This document shows positions 1-9,600 of a DNA stretch of 64,000 nucleotides, piece by piece. Positions within the stretch are counted from its first letter, which is position 1. Each line of letters begins with the position of its first letter. Below the pieces are notes generated by a model. It had not been told where the DNA came from and ran no database searches. It worked only from the letters and a program-made list of their open reading frames with translations. The stretch is from contig NZ_NJGG01000001.1 of NCBI RefSeq assembly GCF_002224225.1, forward strand, positions 463,374 through 527,373, written 5' to 3'. A program made the position numbers and the translations under genes. Source of the stretch: Polynucleobacter cosmopolitanus (GTDB lineage Bacteria > Pseudomonadota > Gammaproteobacteria > Burkholderiales > Burkholderiaceae).

Positions 1-14
1 AGTTTTGCAGAAAA

Positions 15-41
15 CGGTGACGTGAATGTTGCACGTCACCG
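15..41 (+). promoter_or_regulatory. Leader hairpin upstream of rpsJ
   Basis: A perfect 10-bp stem (CGGTGACGTG / CACGTCACCG) with a 7-nt loop lies about 50 nt before the rpsJ start. Only a weak T-rich stretch (CTCTTTAG) follows, so it is a poor intrinsic terminator. It could be the end of the preceding gene's transcript (tuf is the usual neighbour, inferred) or part of an S10-operon leader. In E. coli that leader is the target of L4 autoregulation; whether this stem does the same is unknown. Confidence 0.5.
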
Positions 42-91
42 CGCTCTTTAGTTATATCGCGACAACATCGTACTGCTCTTTAGGATAAAAA

Positions 92-403
92 ATGCAAAAT
101 CAGAAAATTCGTATCAGATTAAAAGCTTTTGACTATCGTTTGATCGATCAGTCAGCTGCTGAAATCGTAGACACAGCCAAGCGCACTGGTGCGGTTGTTA
201 AGGGTCCAGTACCTTTGCCAACACGTATTGAGCGTTTTGACATTCTTCGTTCACCACACGTTAACAAGACTTCACGTGATCAATTAGAGATTCGCACGCA
301 TTTGCGCTTGATGGATATCGTTGATCCTACTGAAAAAACTGTTGATGCGTTGATGAAGTTGGATCTTCCAGCTGGTGTAGACGTAGAAATTAAGCTTCAG
401 TAA
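92..403 (+). CDS. rpsJ: 30S ribosomal protein S10
   Basis: S10 of the small subunit head; in many bacteria it also acts as NusE in transcription antitermination. The 103-residue product has the family's usual length and the typical start [15 protein letters not shown] and central PLPTRIERF segment. It is the first gene of the S10 cluster in this window. The next gene, rplC, is 135 nt downstream behind its own promoter, so rpsJ may be expressed partly from an upstream str-type operon (inferred). Confidence 0.98.
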   Translation: MQNQKIRIRLKAFDYRLIDQSAAEIVDTAKRTGAVVKGPVPLPTRIERFDILRSPHVNKTSRDQLEIRTHLRLMDIVDPTEKTVDALMKLDLPAGVDVEIKLQ

Positions 404-416
404 GCAAAAAAGGCTA

Positions 417-445
417 TTGCGGGGCCCAAAAAAAGGCGCTACAAT
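417..445 (+). promoter_or_regulatory. Sigma-70 promoter before rplC
   Basis: TTGCGG (-35, 417-422) and TACAAT (-10, 440-445) are separated by exactly 17 nt in the rpsJ-rplC gap. Predicted transcription start is near 452, at the foot of the hairpin at 451-476. The same arrangement occurs before rplN. Confidence 0.65.
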
Positions 446-450
446 AGTCG

Positions 451-476
451 GCTTTCCAGAAATATCTGGAAAAAGC
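451..476 (+). promoter_or_regulatory. 5'-end hairpin of the rplC transcript
   Basis: An 8-bp stem TTTCCAGA / TCTGGAAA with an AATA loop, extendable by an outer GC pair across a 2-nt bulge. It begins at the predicted transcription start. A hairpin with the same TTTCCAG / CTGGAAA core sits at the same place in the rplN leader (5371-5395), which suggests a shared regulatory or stabilising role. Confidence 0.55.
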
Positions 477-538
477 AGTAAAAAAGTATTATTTATAAAT
501 TTCCGCTGACCAATCGTAGTCGGCATTGGAGTAATGAT

Positions 539-1189
539 ATGAGCCTAGGCTTAATCGGCCGTAAGGTCGGCATGACCCGCCTCTTCACAGAAGAGGGTGA
601 TGCTGTGCCGGTCACAGTTATCGACGTAAGCGATAACCGCATTGCGCAAGTTAAAACCGAGGAAACTGACGGCTACACAGCTGTACAGTTGGCATTTGGA
701 ACTCGCCGTGCTTCACGCGTTGTAAAACCTCAAGCTGGTCACTATGCAAAAGCAGGCGTATTAGCGGGTGGCGCACTAAATGAATTCCGTATTGACGCAG
801 CTAAAGCTGGTGAGCTTAAGGTTGGCGACATTATCGGTCTTGATACATTTGCCGTTGGTCAAAAAGTTGACGTGCAAGGTACCACGATTGGTAAGGGTTA
901 CGCCGGTACCATCAAGCGTTATCACTTCGCTTCAGGTCGTGCTTCACACGGTAACTCACGTTCACACAACGTTCCTGGTTCTATTGGTATGGCTCAGGAT
1001 CCAGGTCGTGTTTTCCCAGGTAAGCGCATGACAGGTCACTTGGGTGACGTGACACGCACAGTTCAAAATCTTGAAGTTGCTCGTATCGATGCAGAACGCA
1101 AATTGCTCTTGATCAAAGGCGCAGTTCCAGGTTCTCGCGGCGGCAAAGTCATCATCACACCAGCAGTTAAAACTGCTGCTGCTAAATAA
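539..1189 (+). CDS. rplC: 50S ribosomal protein L3
   Basis: L3 is an early-assembly 23S rRNA-binding protein whose long loop reaches towards the peptidyl transferase centre. The 216-residue product starts [16 protein letters not shown] as expected and carries the loop motif [20 protein letters not shown]. The residue after GSIG is Met, where E. coli L3 has the Gln that PrmB methylates. Ribosomal genes follow on the same strand with short gaps, and a dedicated promoter lies about 90 nt upstream. Confidence 0.98.
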   Translation: MSLGLIGRKVGMTRLFTEEGDAVPVTVIDVSDNRIAQVKTEETDGYTAVQLAFGTRRASRVVKPQAGHYAKAGVLAGGALNEFRIDAAKAGELKVGDIIGLDTFAVGQKVDVQGTTIGKGYAGTIKRYHFASGRASHGNSRSHNVPGSIGMAQDPGRVFPGKRMTGHLGDVTRTVQNLEVARIDAERKLLLIKGAVPGSRGGKVIITPAVKTAAAK

Positions 1190-1200
1190 GGAGCCCGCAC

Positions 1201-1821
1201 ATGGAATTAAAGCTCCTACAAGCTGACGGAAAACTGGGCGCAGGCGTTTCTGCTTCACCAGAAGTTTTCGAGCGTGAATATAACGAAGCATTGATTCACC
1301 AGATCGTTGTTGCTTATCAAGCCAACGCTCGCAGTGGTAATCGTGCTCAAAAAGACCGTGAACAAGTTAAACATACAACGAAGAAGCCATGGCGCCAAAA
1401 AGGCACAGGCCGCGCTCGTGCTGGTATGTCATCTTCACCATTGTGGCGCGGGGGTGGTCGTATATTCCCTAACTCACCTGAAGAAAACTTTTCACACAAA
1501 GTTAACAAGAAGATGTATCGCGCAGGTATGCGTTCAATCTTGTCTCAGTTGGCACGCGAAGGTCGTATCAACATCGTTGAGAGTTTCTCAGTTGATGCGC
1601 CTAAGACTAAGTTGTTGGCTGAAAAAGTTAAAGCAATGGGCTTGGAGTCAGTATTGATCATCGCCGACAAGGTAGATGAAAACTTGTACTTGGCTTCACG
1701 TAACTTGCATAAAGTTGGCGTAGTTGAAGCGCAGCATGCAGATCCACTTTCATTGATTCACTTCCAAAAAGTGTTGATCTTGAAATCTGCAGTTGCTCAA
1801 ATTGAGGAGATGCTCAAATGA
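1201..1821 (+). CDS. rplD: 50S ribosomal protein L4
   Basis: L4 (206 residues) lines the peptide exit tunnel and in E. coli autoregulates the S10 operon by transcription attenuation and translation repression. The tunnel-loop region [14 protein letters not shown] is intact at about residues 62-75. It starts 11 nt after rplC behind a GGAG ribosome site and overlaps rplW by 4 nt, which implies translational coupling. Confidence 0.98.
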   Translation: MELKLLQADGKLGAGVSASPEVFEREYNEALIHQIVVAYQANARSGNRAQKDREQVKHTTKKPWRQKGTGRARAGMSSSPLWRGGGRIFPNSPEENFSHKVNKKMYRAGMRSILSQLAREGRINIVESFSVDAPKTKLLAEKVKAMGLESVLIIADKVDENLYLASRNLHKVGVVEAQHADPLSLIHFQKVLILKSAVAQIEEMLK

Positions 1822-2132
1822 TCACTACACGTAAAAATGATCATCGCTTGATGCAAGTATTGGTTGGCCCAGTGATTTCTGAAAAAGCAACAATGGTTGC
1901 GGATAAGAATGAGCAAGTGGTTTTCCAAGTGATGCGCGATGCAAACAAATTAGAAATCAAAGCTGCTGTTGAATTGTTGTTCAAAGTAGAGGTGGAGTCT
2001 GTTCAGGTGGTTAATCAAAAAGGTAAAGCAAAGCGCTTTGGCCGTTTTGAGGGTCGCCGCAATCACACCAAGAAGGCTTACGTTTGTTTGAAGCCTGGTC
2101 AAGAAATTAATTTTGAAGCGGAGGCAAATTAA
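1818..2132 (+). CDS. rplW: 50S ribosomal protein L23
   Basis: L23 sits at the tunnel exit and docks trigger factor and SRP. The 104-residue protein has the normal bacterial length, with family signatures [10 protein letters not shown] near the N-terminus and the [17 protein letters not shown] basic stretch at about residues 71-81. Its ATG overlaps the rplD stop (ATGA), so the two are probably translationally coupled. Confidence 0.97.
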   Translation: MITTRKNDHRLMQVLVGPVISEKATMVADKNEQVVFQVMRDANKLEIKAAVELLFKVEVESVQVVNQKGKAKRFGRFEGRRNHTKKAYVCLKPGQEINFEAEAN

Positions 2133-2134
2133 TC

Positions 2135-2965
2135 ATGCCTTTAATGAAGACTAAACCGACTTCACCTGGACGTCGTTCCATGGTGAAAGTGGTGAATCCA
2201 GATTTGCACAAGGGTAAACCTTTTGCAGGTTTGTTAGAGCCACAACATCAAAAATCAGGTCGTAACAATAACGGTCACATCACGACACGCCATAAAGGTG
2301 GTGGTCATAAGCATCACTATCGTGTTGTTGACTTTAAGCGTAATGACAAAGATGGTATTCCAGCAAAAATTGAACGCTTAGAATACGATCCAAACCGCAC
2401 TGCAAACTTAGCTTTATTGCTATTTGCAGATGGTGAGCGCCGCTACATCATTGCTCCTAAAGGTGCAGTGGTTGGTCAGGCAATCATGAGCGGTTCAGAG
2501 GCCCCAATCAAAGTTGGTAACAACTTGCCATTGAGAAATATTCCTGTTGGTAGCACGATCCACTGCGTGGAAATGTTGCCAGGTAAAGGTGCTCAAATGG
2601 TTCGTACTGCTGGTGGTTCAGCAGTGCTTTTGGCTCGTGAAGGCGTGTACGGTCAAGTGCGTTTGCGCTCTGGCGAAGTACGTCGTGTACACATTGAATG
2701 TCGTGCAACGATTGGTGAAGTAGGCAATGAAGAACACAGCCTACGTCAAATCGGTAAAGCTGGTGCAAATCGCTGGCGCGGTATTCGTCCAACAGTTCGC
2801 GGTGTTGCAATGAACCCAGTCGATCACCCACATGGTGGTGGTGAAGGTCGTACAGGCGAAGGTCGTGTTCCAGTATCTCCATGGGGCACACCAACGAAGG
2901 GTTACAGAACACGTCGCAATAAGCGTACGACAAGCATGATTGCTCAACGTCGTCAAAAGCGCTAA
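2135..2965 (+). CDS. rplB: 50S ribosomal protein L2
   Basis: L2 (276 residues) binds 23S rRNA at the subunit interface and is needed for peptidyl transferase activity. The C-terminal motif [14 protein letters not shown] contains the conserved functional histidine, and the early [14 protein letters not shown] stretch is typical. It follows rplW by 2 nt. Confidence 0.98.
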   Translation: MPLMKTKPTSPGRRSMVKVVNPDLHKGKPFAGLLEPQHQKSGRNNNGHITTRHKGGGHKHHYRVVDFKRNDKDGIPAKIERLEYDPNRTANLALLLFADGERRYIIAPKGAVVGQAIMSGSEAPIKVGNNLPLRNIPVGSTIHCVEMLPGKGAQMVRTAGGSAVLLAREGVYGQVRLRSGEVRRVHIECRATIGEVGNEEHSLRQIGKAGANRWRGIRPTVRGVAMNPVDHPHGGGEGRTGEGRVPVSPWGTPTKGYRTRRNKRTTSMIAQRRQKR

Positions 2966-2983
2966 TAGAATAAGGAAATAGAC

Positions 2984-3259
2984 ATGACGCGCTCAGCTAA
3001 AAAAGGCCCATTCTGCGAAGTAACCCTTGTTAAAAAGGTTGAAACTGCAGTAGCCAACAAAGATAAGAAGCCCATCAAGACATGGTCACGCCGTTCGACC
3101 ATTCTTCCAGACTTCATTGGTCTCACAATTGCCGTCCACAATGGTCGTCAGCATGTACCTGTGTACATCACTGAAAACATGGTTGGACATAAATTAGGTG
3201 AGTTTGCCCTAACGCGCACCTTCAAAGGTCACGCGGCAGATAAGAAAGCGAAGAAGTAA
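2984..3259 (+). CDS. rpsS: 30S ribosomal protein S19
   Basis: S19 (91 residues) binds 16S rRNA in the head with S13. It shows the family landmarks [24 protein letters not shown] and [15 protein letters not shown] purine-rich ribosome site (AAGGAA) precedes the ATG. It lies in the usual place between rplB and rplV. Confidence 0.98.
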   Translation: MTRSAKKGPFCEVTLVKKVETAVANKDKKPIKTWSRRSTILPDFIGLTIAVHNGRQHVPVYITENMVGHKLGEFALTRTFKGHAADKKAKK

Positions 3260-3269
3260 GAGGACGATG

Positions 3270-3599
3270 ATGGAATCTAAAGCTATTCACCGCAGCGCCC
3301 GCATTTCAGCGCAAAAAACACGTTTGGTCGCTGACCAAATTCGTGGATTGCCAATTGCTCGCGCTCTAAACATTCTCACATTCAGCCCTAAAAAAGCTGC
3401 ATTCATCATGAAGAAAGTAGTTGAATCTGCTATCGCTAACGCGGAGCACAATTCAGGCGCTGACATTGATGAGTTGAAAGTGAAGACAGTCACTGTTGAC
3501 AAGGCCACATCGCTCAAGCGTTTTACTGCTCGTGCTAAGGGTCGCGGCAACAAGATTGAAAAACAAACTTGTCACATCACTGTGACTTTGAGCAACTAA
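3270..3599 (+). CDS. rplV: 50S ribosomal protein L22
   Basis: L22 lines the exit tunnel through its beta-hairpin loop and contacts all domains of 23S rRNA. Two ATG codons stand in tandem at 3267 and 3270. The second is chosen because it is better spaced from the AGAGGA ribosome site and gives the family start [15 protein letters not shown]. The 109-residue product carries the loop [19 protein letters not shown]. Confidence 0.95.
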   Translation: MESKAIHRSARISAQKTRLVADQIRGLPIARALNILTFSPKKAAFIMKKVVESAIANAEHNSGADIDELKVKTVTVDKATSLKRFTARAKGRGNKIEKQTCHITVTLSN

Positions 3600-3608
3600 G
3601 GAAGAGAC

Positions 3609-4421
3609 ATGGGTCAGAAAATACATCCAACCGGATTTCGTCTCTCGGTAAGCCGTAACTGGACTTCACGCTGGTACGCTAACAGCACCGACTTTGCAAA
3701 AATGTTGCAAGAAGACGTTGAAGTTCGTAGCTACCTTAAGAAGAAGTTGAAAAATGCATCAGTGAGCAAAGTGATCATCGAGCGTCCTGCAAAGAACGCA
3801 AAAATCACTATCTATAGCTCACGTCCAGGTGTTGTTATTGGCAAAAAAGGCGAAGACATTGAAGTGCTACGCAAAGAGTTGCAAAAGCGCATGGGTGTTC
3901 CAGTTCACGTCAATATCGAAGAAATTCGCAAGCCTGAAGTTGATGCTCAGTTAATCGCTGATTCAATCACACAACAGCTTGAAAAACGTATCATGTTCCG
4001 CCGCGCTATGAAGCGTGCAATGCAAAGCGCGATGCGCTTAGGCGCTCAAGGTATCAAGATCATGAGTGCTGGCCGTTTGAACGGTGCTGAAATTGCGCGT
4101 ACAGAATGGTACCGTGAAGGTCGTGTACCTCTTCATACATTGAAGGCTGATATTGATTACGCAACATCAGAAGCAGAAACAACATACGGCATCATTGGTG
4201 TGAAGGTTTGGGTTTACAAAGGTGACACATTGGGTCGCGTAGATGTGAACGCAGTAGCTCCTGCAGCACCTGAAGCAGATCAAGAGAAAAAAACTCGTCG
4301 TCCTAGCACACGTGCACCACGTAAAGCCAAGGAAGACGGTGACAAGCCAGCAGCTGATGCTAAGCCAGCGGTAAAACGCGTGCGCAAAGTAACTAAGCCT
4401 GCTGAGAAGGCTGGAGAATAA
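3609..4421 (+). CDS. rpsC: 30S ribosomal protein S3
   Basis: S3 forms part of the mRNA entry channel and contributes to helicase activity. The 270-residue protein has an N-terminal KH domain with the GKKG loop at residues 78-81, a C-terminal S3 domain, and an Ala/Lys/Arg-rich tail from about residue 220. That tail makes it longer than the 233-residue E. coli protein; such tails are common in Burkholderiales. Confidence 0.98.
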   Translation: MGQKIHPTGFRLSVSRNWTSRWYANSTDFAKMLQEDVEVRSYLKKKLKNASVSKVIIERPAKNAKITIYSSRPGVVIGKKGEDIEVLRKELQKRMGVPVHVNIEEIRKPEVDAQLIADSITQQLEKRIMFRRAMKRAMQSAMRLGAQGIKIMSAGRLNGAEIARTEWYREGRVPLHTLKADIDYATSEAETTYGIIGVKVWVYKGDTLGRVDVNAVAPAAPEADQEKKTRRPSTRAPRKAKEDGDKPAADAKPAVKRVRKVTKPAEKAGE

Positions 4422-4423
4422 TT

Positions 4424-4840
4424 ATGTTGCAACCAAAACGTCGTAAGTACCGCAAGGAACAAAAAGGCCGTAATACTGGTGTTGCCACTCGTGGTAGCAG
4501 CGTGTCATTCGGTGACTTTGGTTTGAAAGCAGTTGGTCGTGGTCGATTAACGGCTCGTCAAATTGAGGCTGCACGTCGTGCGATGACTCGTCACATCAAG
4601 CGTGGCGGTCGTATTTGGATCCGCATTTTCCCAGACAAGCCAATTTCTCAGAAGCCTGCAGAAGTTCGTATGGGTAACGGTAAAGGTAACCCAGAGTACT
4701 ACGTAGCTGAAATCCAACCAGGTAAAGTTTTATACGAGATGGATGGTGTTGACGAAGTATTGGCGCGCGAGGCTTTTAGACTTGCTGCCGCTAAGTTGCC
4801 AATTCAAACTACATTTGTTGTGCGCCAGCTTGGCGCCTAA
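4424..4840 (+). CDS. rplP: 50S ribosomal protein L16
   Basis: L16 helps form the A-site region of the large subunit. The 138-residue product begins [16 protein letters not shown] and contains the [19 protein letters not shown] segment, both diagnostic. It begins 2 nt after the rpsC stop. Confidence 0.98.
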   Translation: MLQPKRRKYRKEQKGRNTGVATRGSSVSFGDFGLKAVGRGRLTARQIEAARRAMTRHIKRGGRIWIRIFPDKPISQKPAEVRMGNGKGNPEYYVAEIQPGKVLYEMDGVDEVLAREAFRLAAAKLPIQTTFVVRQLGA

Positions 4841-4855
4841 TTTGGACGGGACAAA

Positions 4856-5047
4856 ATGAAAGCTTCCGATTTGAACGCCAAAGACGTTAAATCTTTAAAC
4901 CAAGAGCTATCTGAATTGCTCAAGGCCCAATTTAAATTGCGCATGCAAAAGGGCACCCAGCAACTTTCAGATACGAGCCAACTCGGCAAAGTAAAGCGCG
5001 ACATCGCTCGTGTAAAAACTGTTATTGCCCAGAAAGCGAGCAAATAA
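4856..5047 (+). CDS. rpmC: 50S ribosomal protein L29
   Basis: A short (63-residue) helical-hairpin protein near the tunnel exit, next to L23. Sequence features are typical: an acidic start, the [11 protein letters not shown] helix and a [12 protein letters not shown] helix. Its stop codon overlaps the rpsQ start by one base (TAATG), giving tight coupling. Confidence 0.96.
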   Translation: MKASDLNAKDVKSLNQELSELLKAQFKLRMQKGTQQLSDTSQLGKVKRDIARVKTVIAQKASK

Positions 5048-5319
5048 TGACTGAAACTACAAAAAAATCATTGCGCCGCACCTTGATTGGACGCGTAGTG
5101 AGCGACAAAATGCAAAAAACTGTGACTGTATTGGTTGAGCGTCGTGTTAAGCATCCTTTGTATGGCAAATATGTTGCTAAATCAAAGAAATACCATGCTC
5201 ACGATGAAACAAACCAGTACAAAGACGGTGATACGGTTGAGATTTCAGAGTCAAAGCCAATTTCACGCAGCAAGTCATGGGTTGTGACACGTTTAGTTGA
5301 AGCTGCGAAAGCTGCTTAA
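5047..5319 (+). CDS. rpsQ: 30S ribosomal protein S17
   Basis: S17 is an OB-fold primary 16S rRNA-binding protein. The 90-residue product carries the landmarks [17 protein letters not shown] and HPLYGKYV. It is the last gene before a 179-nt gap that contains a new promoter, so it marks the end of the S10-type transcription unit. Confidence 0.98.
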   Translation: MTETTKKSLRRTLIGRVVSDKMQKTVTVLVERRVKHPLYGKYVAKSKKYHAHDETNQYKDGDTVEISESKPISRSKSWVVTRLVEAAKAA

Positions 5320-5335
5320 ACAAACAAAAACAGGC

Positions 5336-5364
5336 TTGCAAGAAGTAATTTAGCCTGTTATAGT
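5336..5364 (+). promoter_or_regulatory. Sigma-70 promoter before rplN (spc unit)
   Basis: TTGCAA (5336-5341) and TATAGT (5359-5364) with a 17-nt spacer in the rpsQ-rplN gap. The start is predicted near 5371. The segment also holds the inverted repeat ACAGGCT / AGCCTGT spanning -35 to -10, which may form a weak stem in read-through RNA. The layout repeats that before rplC. Confidence 0.65.
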
Positions 5365-5370
5365 AGAGGG

Positions 5371-5395
5371 CTTTCCAGCGACGTATGCTGGAAAG
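5371..5395 (+). promoter_or_regulatory. 5'-end hairpin of the rplN transcript
   Basis: A perfect 9-bp stem (CTTTCCAGC / GCTGGAAAG) with a 7-nt loop starting at the predicted transcription start. About 100 nt of further leader precede the rplN ATG. Its core matches the hairpin in front of rplC. Possible roles are 5'-end stabilisation or binding of a ribosomal protein; neither is shown by sequence alone. Confidence 0.55.
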
Positions 5396-5498
5396 TAATT
5401 GATTCAGAAGTATTAATCCGGGATTTTTGTCGAAAGATTAGAGTCCCTCAACGGAACCAAGACTGATTGCCTATGGCGCTCAAGTTGGGGATAAAAAG

Positions 5499-5867
5499 AT
5501 GATTCAAACTGAAAGCAGACTAGAGGTTGCCGATAACACCGGTGCCCGCGAAGTATTGTGCATCAAGGTGCTCGGTGGTTCAAAACGCCGTTACGCCAGC
5601 ATTGGTGACATTATTAAAGTGACGGTTAAAGACGCCGCTCCGCGTGGTCGTGTTAAAAAAGGTGATATTTATAACGCCGTGGTGGTTCGCACTGCCAAAG
5701 GCGTACGTCGTCCAGACGGTTCACTGATCAAATTTGATTCCAATGCGGCTGTTTTGCTTAACGCAAAATTAGAGCCAATTGGTACACGTATTTTCGGGCC
5801 AGTAACACGCGAATTGCGTACTGAACGCTTCATGAAAATCGTTTCTCTCGCGCCAGAAGTTATTTAA
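5499..5867 (+). CDS. rplN: 50S ribosomal protein L14
   Basis: L14 (122 residues) lies at the subunit interface and binds 23S rRNA with L19. It begins [19 protein letters not shown] and ends with the expected [12 protein letters not shown]. It is the first gene of the spc-type unit and has its own promoter and leader. Confidence 0.98.
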   Translation: MIQTESRLEVADNTGAREVLCIKVLGGSKRRYASIGDIIKVTVKDAAPRGRVKKGDIYNAVVVRTAKGVRRPDGSLIKFDSNAAVLLNAKLEPIGTRIFGPVTRELRTERFMKIVSLAPEVI

Positions 5868-5876
5868 GGGGTCGAT

Positions 5877-6185
5877 ATGAACAAGATTCGTAAAGGCGAT
5901 CAAGTAGTAGTTATTACTGGTCGTGACAAAGGAAAAAAAGGCACAGTGACTGAAATCCTCGAGTGTAAATTACTCGTTGATGGCGTTAATGTGTACAAGA
6001 AAAACGTTAAACCAAATCCATCGACAGGTGCAACTGGTGGTGTAGTTGATAAGACTATGCCAATCCAGGTATCTAACGTTGCATTGGTTGACGCAAACGG
6101 CAAACCTTCACGCGTTGGCATCAAAGTGGCTGACGGCAAGAAGGTTCGCTACCTCAAGACAACTGGCGCAGTAATCGCTGCCTAA
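5877..6185 (+). CDS. rplX: 50S ribosomal protein L24
   Basis: L24 (102 residues) initiates large-subunit assembly. A KOW motif is present at the N-terminus ([17 protein letters not shown]). A ribosome site (AGGGG) lies just upstream, 9 nt after rplN. Confidence 0.97.
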   Translation: MNKIRKGDQVVVITGRDKGKKGTVTEILECKLLVDGVNVYKKNVKPNPSTGATGGVVDKTMPIQVSNVALVDANGKPSRVGIKVADGKKVRYLKTTGAVIAA

Positions 6186-6202
6186 GACGAGGATAACTAA
6201 AT

Positions 6203-6745
6203 ATGTCAACACGTTTACACAGCTTCTATAAAGAAAAAGTTTCAGCCGATTTGATGAAAAAATTCGGCTACAAATCTATTATGGAAGTGCCGCGCATCAC
6301 CAAGATCACATTGAACATGGGCTTGGGCGAAGCGGTGAATGATAAGAAAATTATTGAACACGCCGTTGGTGATCTAACAAAGATCGCTGGACAAAAGCCT
6401 GTTGTAACCAAAGCGCGTAAAGCTATTGCGGGTTTCAAAATCCGTCAAGGCTACCCAATTGGTGCAATGGTGACTTTGCGTGGTCAAACAATGTACGAAT
6501 TCCTAGATCGTTTTATTACAGTTGCATTGCCACGTGTGCGCGATTTCCGCGGTATCTCTGGTAAAGCATTTGACGGTCGCGGTAACTACAACATTGGTGT
6601 TAAAGAGCAGATCATTTTCCCGGAAATTGAGTACGACAAAATCGACTCACTACGTGGATTAAATATCAGCATTACCACTACTGCTAAAACTGATGACGAA
6701 GCAAAAGCTTTGTTAGCAGCGTTTAAATTCCCATTCCGCAATTAA
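6203..6745 (+). CDS. rplE: 50S ribosomal protein L5
   Basis: L5 binds 5S rRNA and contacts S13 and P-site tRNA in the central protuberance. The 180-residue length and motifs [22 protein letters not shown] and [13 protein letters not shown] identify it. Standard neighbour order rplX-rplE-rpsN. Confidence 0.98.
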   Translation: MSTRLHSFYKEKVSADLMKKFGYKSIMEVPRITKITLNMGLGEAVNDKKIIEHAVGDLTKIAGQKPVVTKARKAIAGFKIRQGYPIGAMVTLRGQTMYEFLDRFITVALPRVRDFRGISGKAFDGRGNYNIGVKEQIIFPEIEYDKIDSLRGLNISITTTAKTDDEAKALLAAFKFPFRN

Positions 6746-6754
6746 GAGGTCATC

Positions 6755-7060
6755 GTGGCTAAATTAGCATTGATTGAACGCGAAAAGAAGCGCACCAAGA
6801 CTGTCGCAAAGTATGCCGCTAAGCGTGCAGAGTTAAAGGCGATTATTGATGACGTCTCCAAGAGCGAAGAAGAACGTTATGAAGCTCGTTTGAAGTTGCA
6901 ACAGCTTCCACGTAACGCAAGTCCAACTCGCCAGCGTAATCGCTGTGCATTAACTGGCCGTCCACGCGGCACGTTCCGCAAGTTCGGCTTGGCCCGTAGC
7001 AAAATCCGTGAAATCGCCTTCCGTGGCGAGATCCCTGGTGTAACCAAGGCCAGCTGGTAA
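6755..7060 (+). CDS. rpsN: 30S ribosomal protein S14 (zinc-free form)
   Basis: S14 is a head protein near the A and P sites. At 101 residues it is the long form without the CXXC zinc motifs of the 61-residue S14. The C-terminal block [21 protein letters not shown] is nearly invariant in this family. The start is GTG at 6755, preceded by AAGAGG; no better in-frame ATG exists. Confidence 0.96.
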   Translation: MAKLALIEREKKRTKTVAKYAAKRAELKAIIDDVSKSEEERYEARLKLQQLPRNASPTRQRNRCALTGRPRGTFRKFGLARSKIREIAFRGEIPGVTKASW

Positions 7061-7083
7061 GCGGCGAAAGATTAGGAGAACAC

Positions 7084-7479
7084 ATGAGTATCAGCGATCC
7101 AATCGCCGACATGCTGACGAGAATCCGTAACGCGCAAGCGGTACAGAAGACAAACGTCGCCATGCCTTCTTCCAAGCTCAAGGTAGCGATTGCCAACGTT
7201 CTAAAAGACGAAGGTTATATCGACAGCTTTGAAATTGCTGGAGAAGCGGCTAAACCTGTATTAAATATCAGCCTAAAGTACTACGCAGGCCGTCCAGTTA
7301 TTGAGCGCATTCAACGCGTATCAACACCTGGTTTGCGTATCTACAAAGGTCGCCATGACATTCCAAAGGTTTTGGACGGTCTAGGTGTTGCAATCATTTC
7401 TACGCCACAAGGCGTGATGACAGATCGTAAAGCTCGCGCTATTGGCGTGGGTGGCGAAGTCATCTGCTACGTAGCTTAA
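7084..7479 (+). CDS. rpsH: 30S ribosomal protein S8
   Basis: S8 (131 residues) binds the central domain of 16S rRNA and in E. coli represses the spc operon by binding its mRNA. It starts [18 protein letters not shown] and has the C-terminal signature [18 protein letters not shown] precedes the ATG. Confidence 0.98.
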   Translation: MSISDPIADMLTRIRNAQAVQKTNVAMPSSKLKVAIANVLKDEGYIDSFEIAGEAAKPVLNISLKYYAGRPVIERIQRVSTPGLRIYKGRHDIPKVLDGLGVAIISTPQGVMTDRKARAIGVGGEVICYVA

Positions 7480-7493
7480 TAGGGAGAACGAAG

Positions 7494-8027
7494 ATGTCAA
7501 GAGTCGGTAAAAGCCCTATTGAGTTGCCAAAAGGCGCGGATGTGCAGATTGCTGCAAATCAAGTAACAGTTAAAGGCCCATTGGGTACGTTGTCACACAC
7601 ATTGCACCCACTCGTTGGTTTGCAACAGAAAGATGGCGTTCTTCAAGTCGTTTGTAACGATGAGTCTGCAGAATCAAATGCTTTGTCAGGCACAACACGT
7701 GCTTTGGTGAGCAATATGGTTAAAGGCGTAACAACAGGTTTTGAGCGCAAGCTTAGCTTGGTGGGCGTTGGTTACCGTGCTTCTGTTCAGGGTAACGCAT
7801 TGAAATTGCAATTAGGTTTCTCACATGATGTGATTCATGATTTGCCAGCAGGTGTTAAGGCAGAAACTCCATCACAAACTGAGATCATTATTAAAGGCGC
7901 CAACAAGCAGCAAGTTGGCCAGGTAGCCGCAGAAGTTCGCGCATACCGTCCACCAGAGCCATACAAGGGCAAGGGTGTACGTTATGTTGATGAAGTGGTT
8001 CGCCTCAAAGAAACCAAGAAGAAGTAA
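7494..8027 (+). CDS. rplF: 50S ribosomal protein L6
   Basis: L6 (177 residues) supports the sarcin-ricin loop and factor-binding region. It has the duplicated L6 fold, the start [12 protein letters not shown], and the C-terminal signature [17 protein letters not shown]. Normal position between rpsH and rplR. Confidence 0.98.
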   Translation: MSRVGKSPIELPKGADVQIAANQVTVKGPLGTLSHTLHPLVGLQQKDGVLQVVCNDESAESNALSGTTRALVSNMVKGVTTGFERKLSLVGVGYRASVQGNALKLQLGFSHDVIHDLPAGVKAETPSQTEIIIKGANKQQVGQVAAEVRAYRPPEPYKGKGVRYVDEVVRLKETKKK

Positions 8028-8039
8028 TCGGGGTTAGAT

Positions 8040-8396
8040 ATGAACAAAAATGAAACACGAGTTCGCCGCGCACGCCAAACCCGCATCAGAATTGCGGAAC
8101 AATTGGCTCATCGTTTGACGATTTATCGTTCTAACCAGCATATCGTTGCTCAGCTTTACAGCGCAGATGGCACCAAAGTTCTTGCAGCTGCTTCAACTAT
8201 GGAAGCAGATATCAAAAAAGCATTGAACGGTAATGGTGGTAACAGTGCTGCAGCTCAGCATGTTGGCAAAACTATTGCTGAACGTGCCATCAAGGCAGGC
8301 GTTACAGAGGTAGCGTTTGACCGTGCTGGTTTCCGTTACCATGGCCGCGTGAAAGCGTTGGCAGAGGCTGCGCGTGAAGCCGGCCTTAAGTTCTGA
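8040..8396 (+). CDS. rplR: 50S ribosomal protein L18
   Basis: L18 (118 residues) binds 5S rRNA together with L5. Typical features are a basic N-terminus ([16 protein letters not shown]), the [15 protein letters not shown] strand and the C-terminal [16 protein letters not shown] motif. Confidence 0.98.
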   Translation: MNKNETRVRRARQTRIRIAEQLAHRLTIYRSNQHIVAQLYSADGTKVLAAASTMEADIKKALNGNGGNSAAAQHVGKTIAERAIKAGVTEVAFDRAGFRYHGRVKALAEAAREAGLKF

Positions 8397-8419
8397 TCGC
8401 GAAGGCTCAAGGAAATAAT

Positions 8420-8938
8420 ATGGCAAAGATGCAAAATAAAGTTCAATCTGAAGAGCGTGATGATGGTCTACGCGAAAAGATGATCGCTATCAACCGAGTG
8501 ACCAAAGTTGTTAAAGGTGGTCGTATTCTCGGTTTTGCTGCACTAACAGTGGTTGGTGATGGCGATGGCGGCATTGGTATGGGCAAGGGCAAGTCAAAAG
8601 AAGTGCCAGTGGCTGTACAAAAAGCAATGGACGAAGCACGTCGCAAGATGTTCAAAGTTTCATTACGCAGCGGTACATTGCAGCACACAGTGGTTGGACA
8701 ACATGGCGCGTCACGCGTTTTGATCTCTCCAGCTAAAGACGGTACTGGCGTTATTGCTGGTGGTCCTATGCGTGCGGTATTTGATGTGATGGGTATCACG
8801 AACGTGGTTGCGAAATCACTTGGTTCAACAAACCCATACAACATGGTGCGTGCAACATTGGACGGCTTACGCAAAATGAGCACTCCTTCAGAAATCGCTG
8901 CAAAGCGCGGTAAATCTGTAGAGGAGATCCTAGGTTAA
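8420..8938 (+). CDS. rpsE: 30S ribosomal protein S5
   Basis: S5 (172 residues) contributes to decoding fidelity and the mRNA entry site. The double-stranded RNA-binding-type N domain is seen as [20 protein letters not shown], followed by the [13 protein letters not shown] loop and the C-terminal domain with [22 protein letters not shown] precedes the ATG. Confidence 0.98.
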   Translation: MAKMQNKVQSEERDDGLREKMIAINRVTKVVKGGRILGFAALTVVGDGDGGIGMGKGKSKEVPVAVQKAMDEARRKMFKVSLRSGTLQHTVVGQHGASRVLISPAKDGTGVIAGGPMRAVFDVMGITNVVAKSLGSTNPYNMVRATLDGLRKMSTPSEIAAKRGKSVEEILG

Positions 8939-8954
8939 TCGCCGGGAAAAATAT

Positions 8955-9131
8955 ATGAGCACAGTAAAAATTCAATTAGTACGTAGTCTTATTGCTACTC
9001 GTGAAGATCATCGCGCAACAGTACGTGGCCTTGGCTTGCGTCGCGTGAATTCTGTTTCTGAGTTGCAAGATACGCCAGCAGTTCGCGGCATGATTAACAA
9101 AGTGTCTTACTTGGTTAAAGTCATCAAGTAA
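8955..9131 (+). CDS. rpmD: 50S ribosomal protein L30
   Basis: A 58-codon reading frame in the standard rpmD position between rpsE and rplO. The product starts [19 protein letters not shown] and contains the L30 signature [16 protein letters not shown] and ends [22 protein letters not shown] lies before the ATG. L30 is a small non-essential-to-mild-effect protein of the large subunit. Confidence 0.96.
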   Translation: MSTVKIQLVRSLIATREDHRATVRGLGLRRVNSVSELQDTPAVRGMINKVSYLVKVIK

Positions 9132-9146
9132 TACTTAGGGATAGAT

Positions 9147-9587
9147 ATGGAACTCAATAAAATTAAACCTGCAGAAGGTGCTAAGCACTCTAAGCGTCGT
9201 GTGGGTCGTGGCATTGGCTCAGGCTTAGGTAAAACTGCTGGCCGTGGACACAAAGGTCAAAAATCTCGTTCAGGTGGTTTCCACAAAGTTGGCTTCGAAG
9301 GCGGTCAGATGCCTTTGTATCGTCGCTTGCCAAAACGTGGTTTCGTATCTTTGAGCAAACAGTTTGATGGTCAAGTGACATTGACTGATTTGCAAAAGCT
9401 TGGTTTGGCTGAGATTGATCTAGTAACTCTTAAGAAGAGTGGCTTGGTATCTGGCTTAACCAAGAGCGTAAAAATCATTAAAACTGGTGAGTTATCAATG
9501 GCAATCACAGTGCGTGGCATTTTAGCTACTGCAGGTGCTAAAGCTGCTGTTGAAGCTGCTGGTGGCAAATTTGTTGAAGCAGTTTAA
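9147..9587 (+). CDS. rplO: 50S ribosomal protein L15
   Basis: L15 (146 residues) is a late-assembly protein with an extended Gly/Lys-rich N-terminus ([20 protein letters not shown]) that penetrates 23S rRNA. It sits directly before secY, as in most bacteria. Confidence 0.98.
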   Translation: MELNKIKPAEGAKHSKRRVGRGIGSGLGKTAGRGHKGQKSRSGGFHKVGFEGGQMPLYRRLPKRGFVSLSKQFDGQVTLTDLQKLGLAEIDLVTLKKSGLVSGLTKSVKIIKTGELSMAITVRGILATAGAKAAVEAAGGKFVEAV

Positions 9588-9600
9588 GAATTAATACTTA

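Noticed and set aside
8443..8883. 146-codon minus-strand open frame within rpsE
   Set aside because: It is antisense to a fully conserved ribosomal protein and is explained by codon usage.
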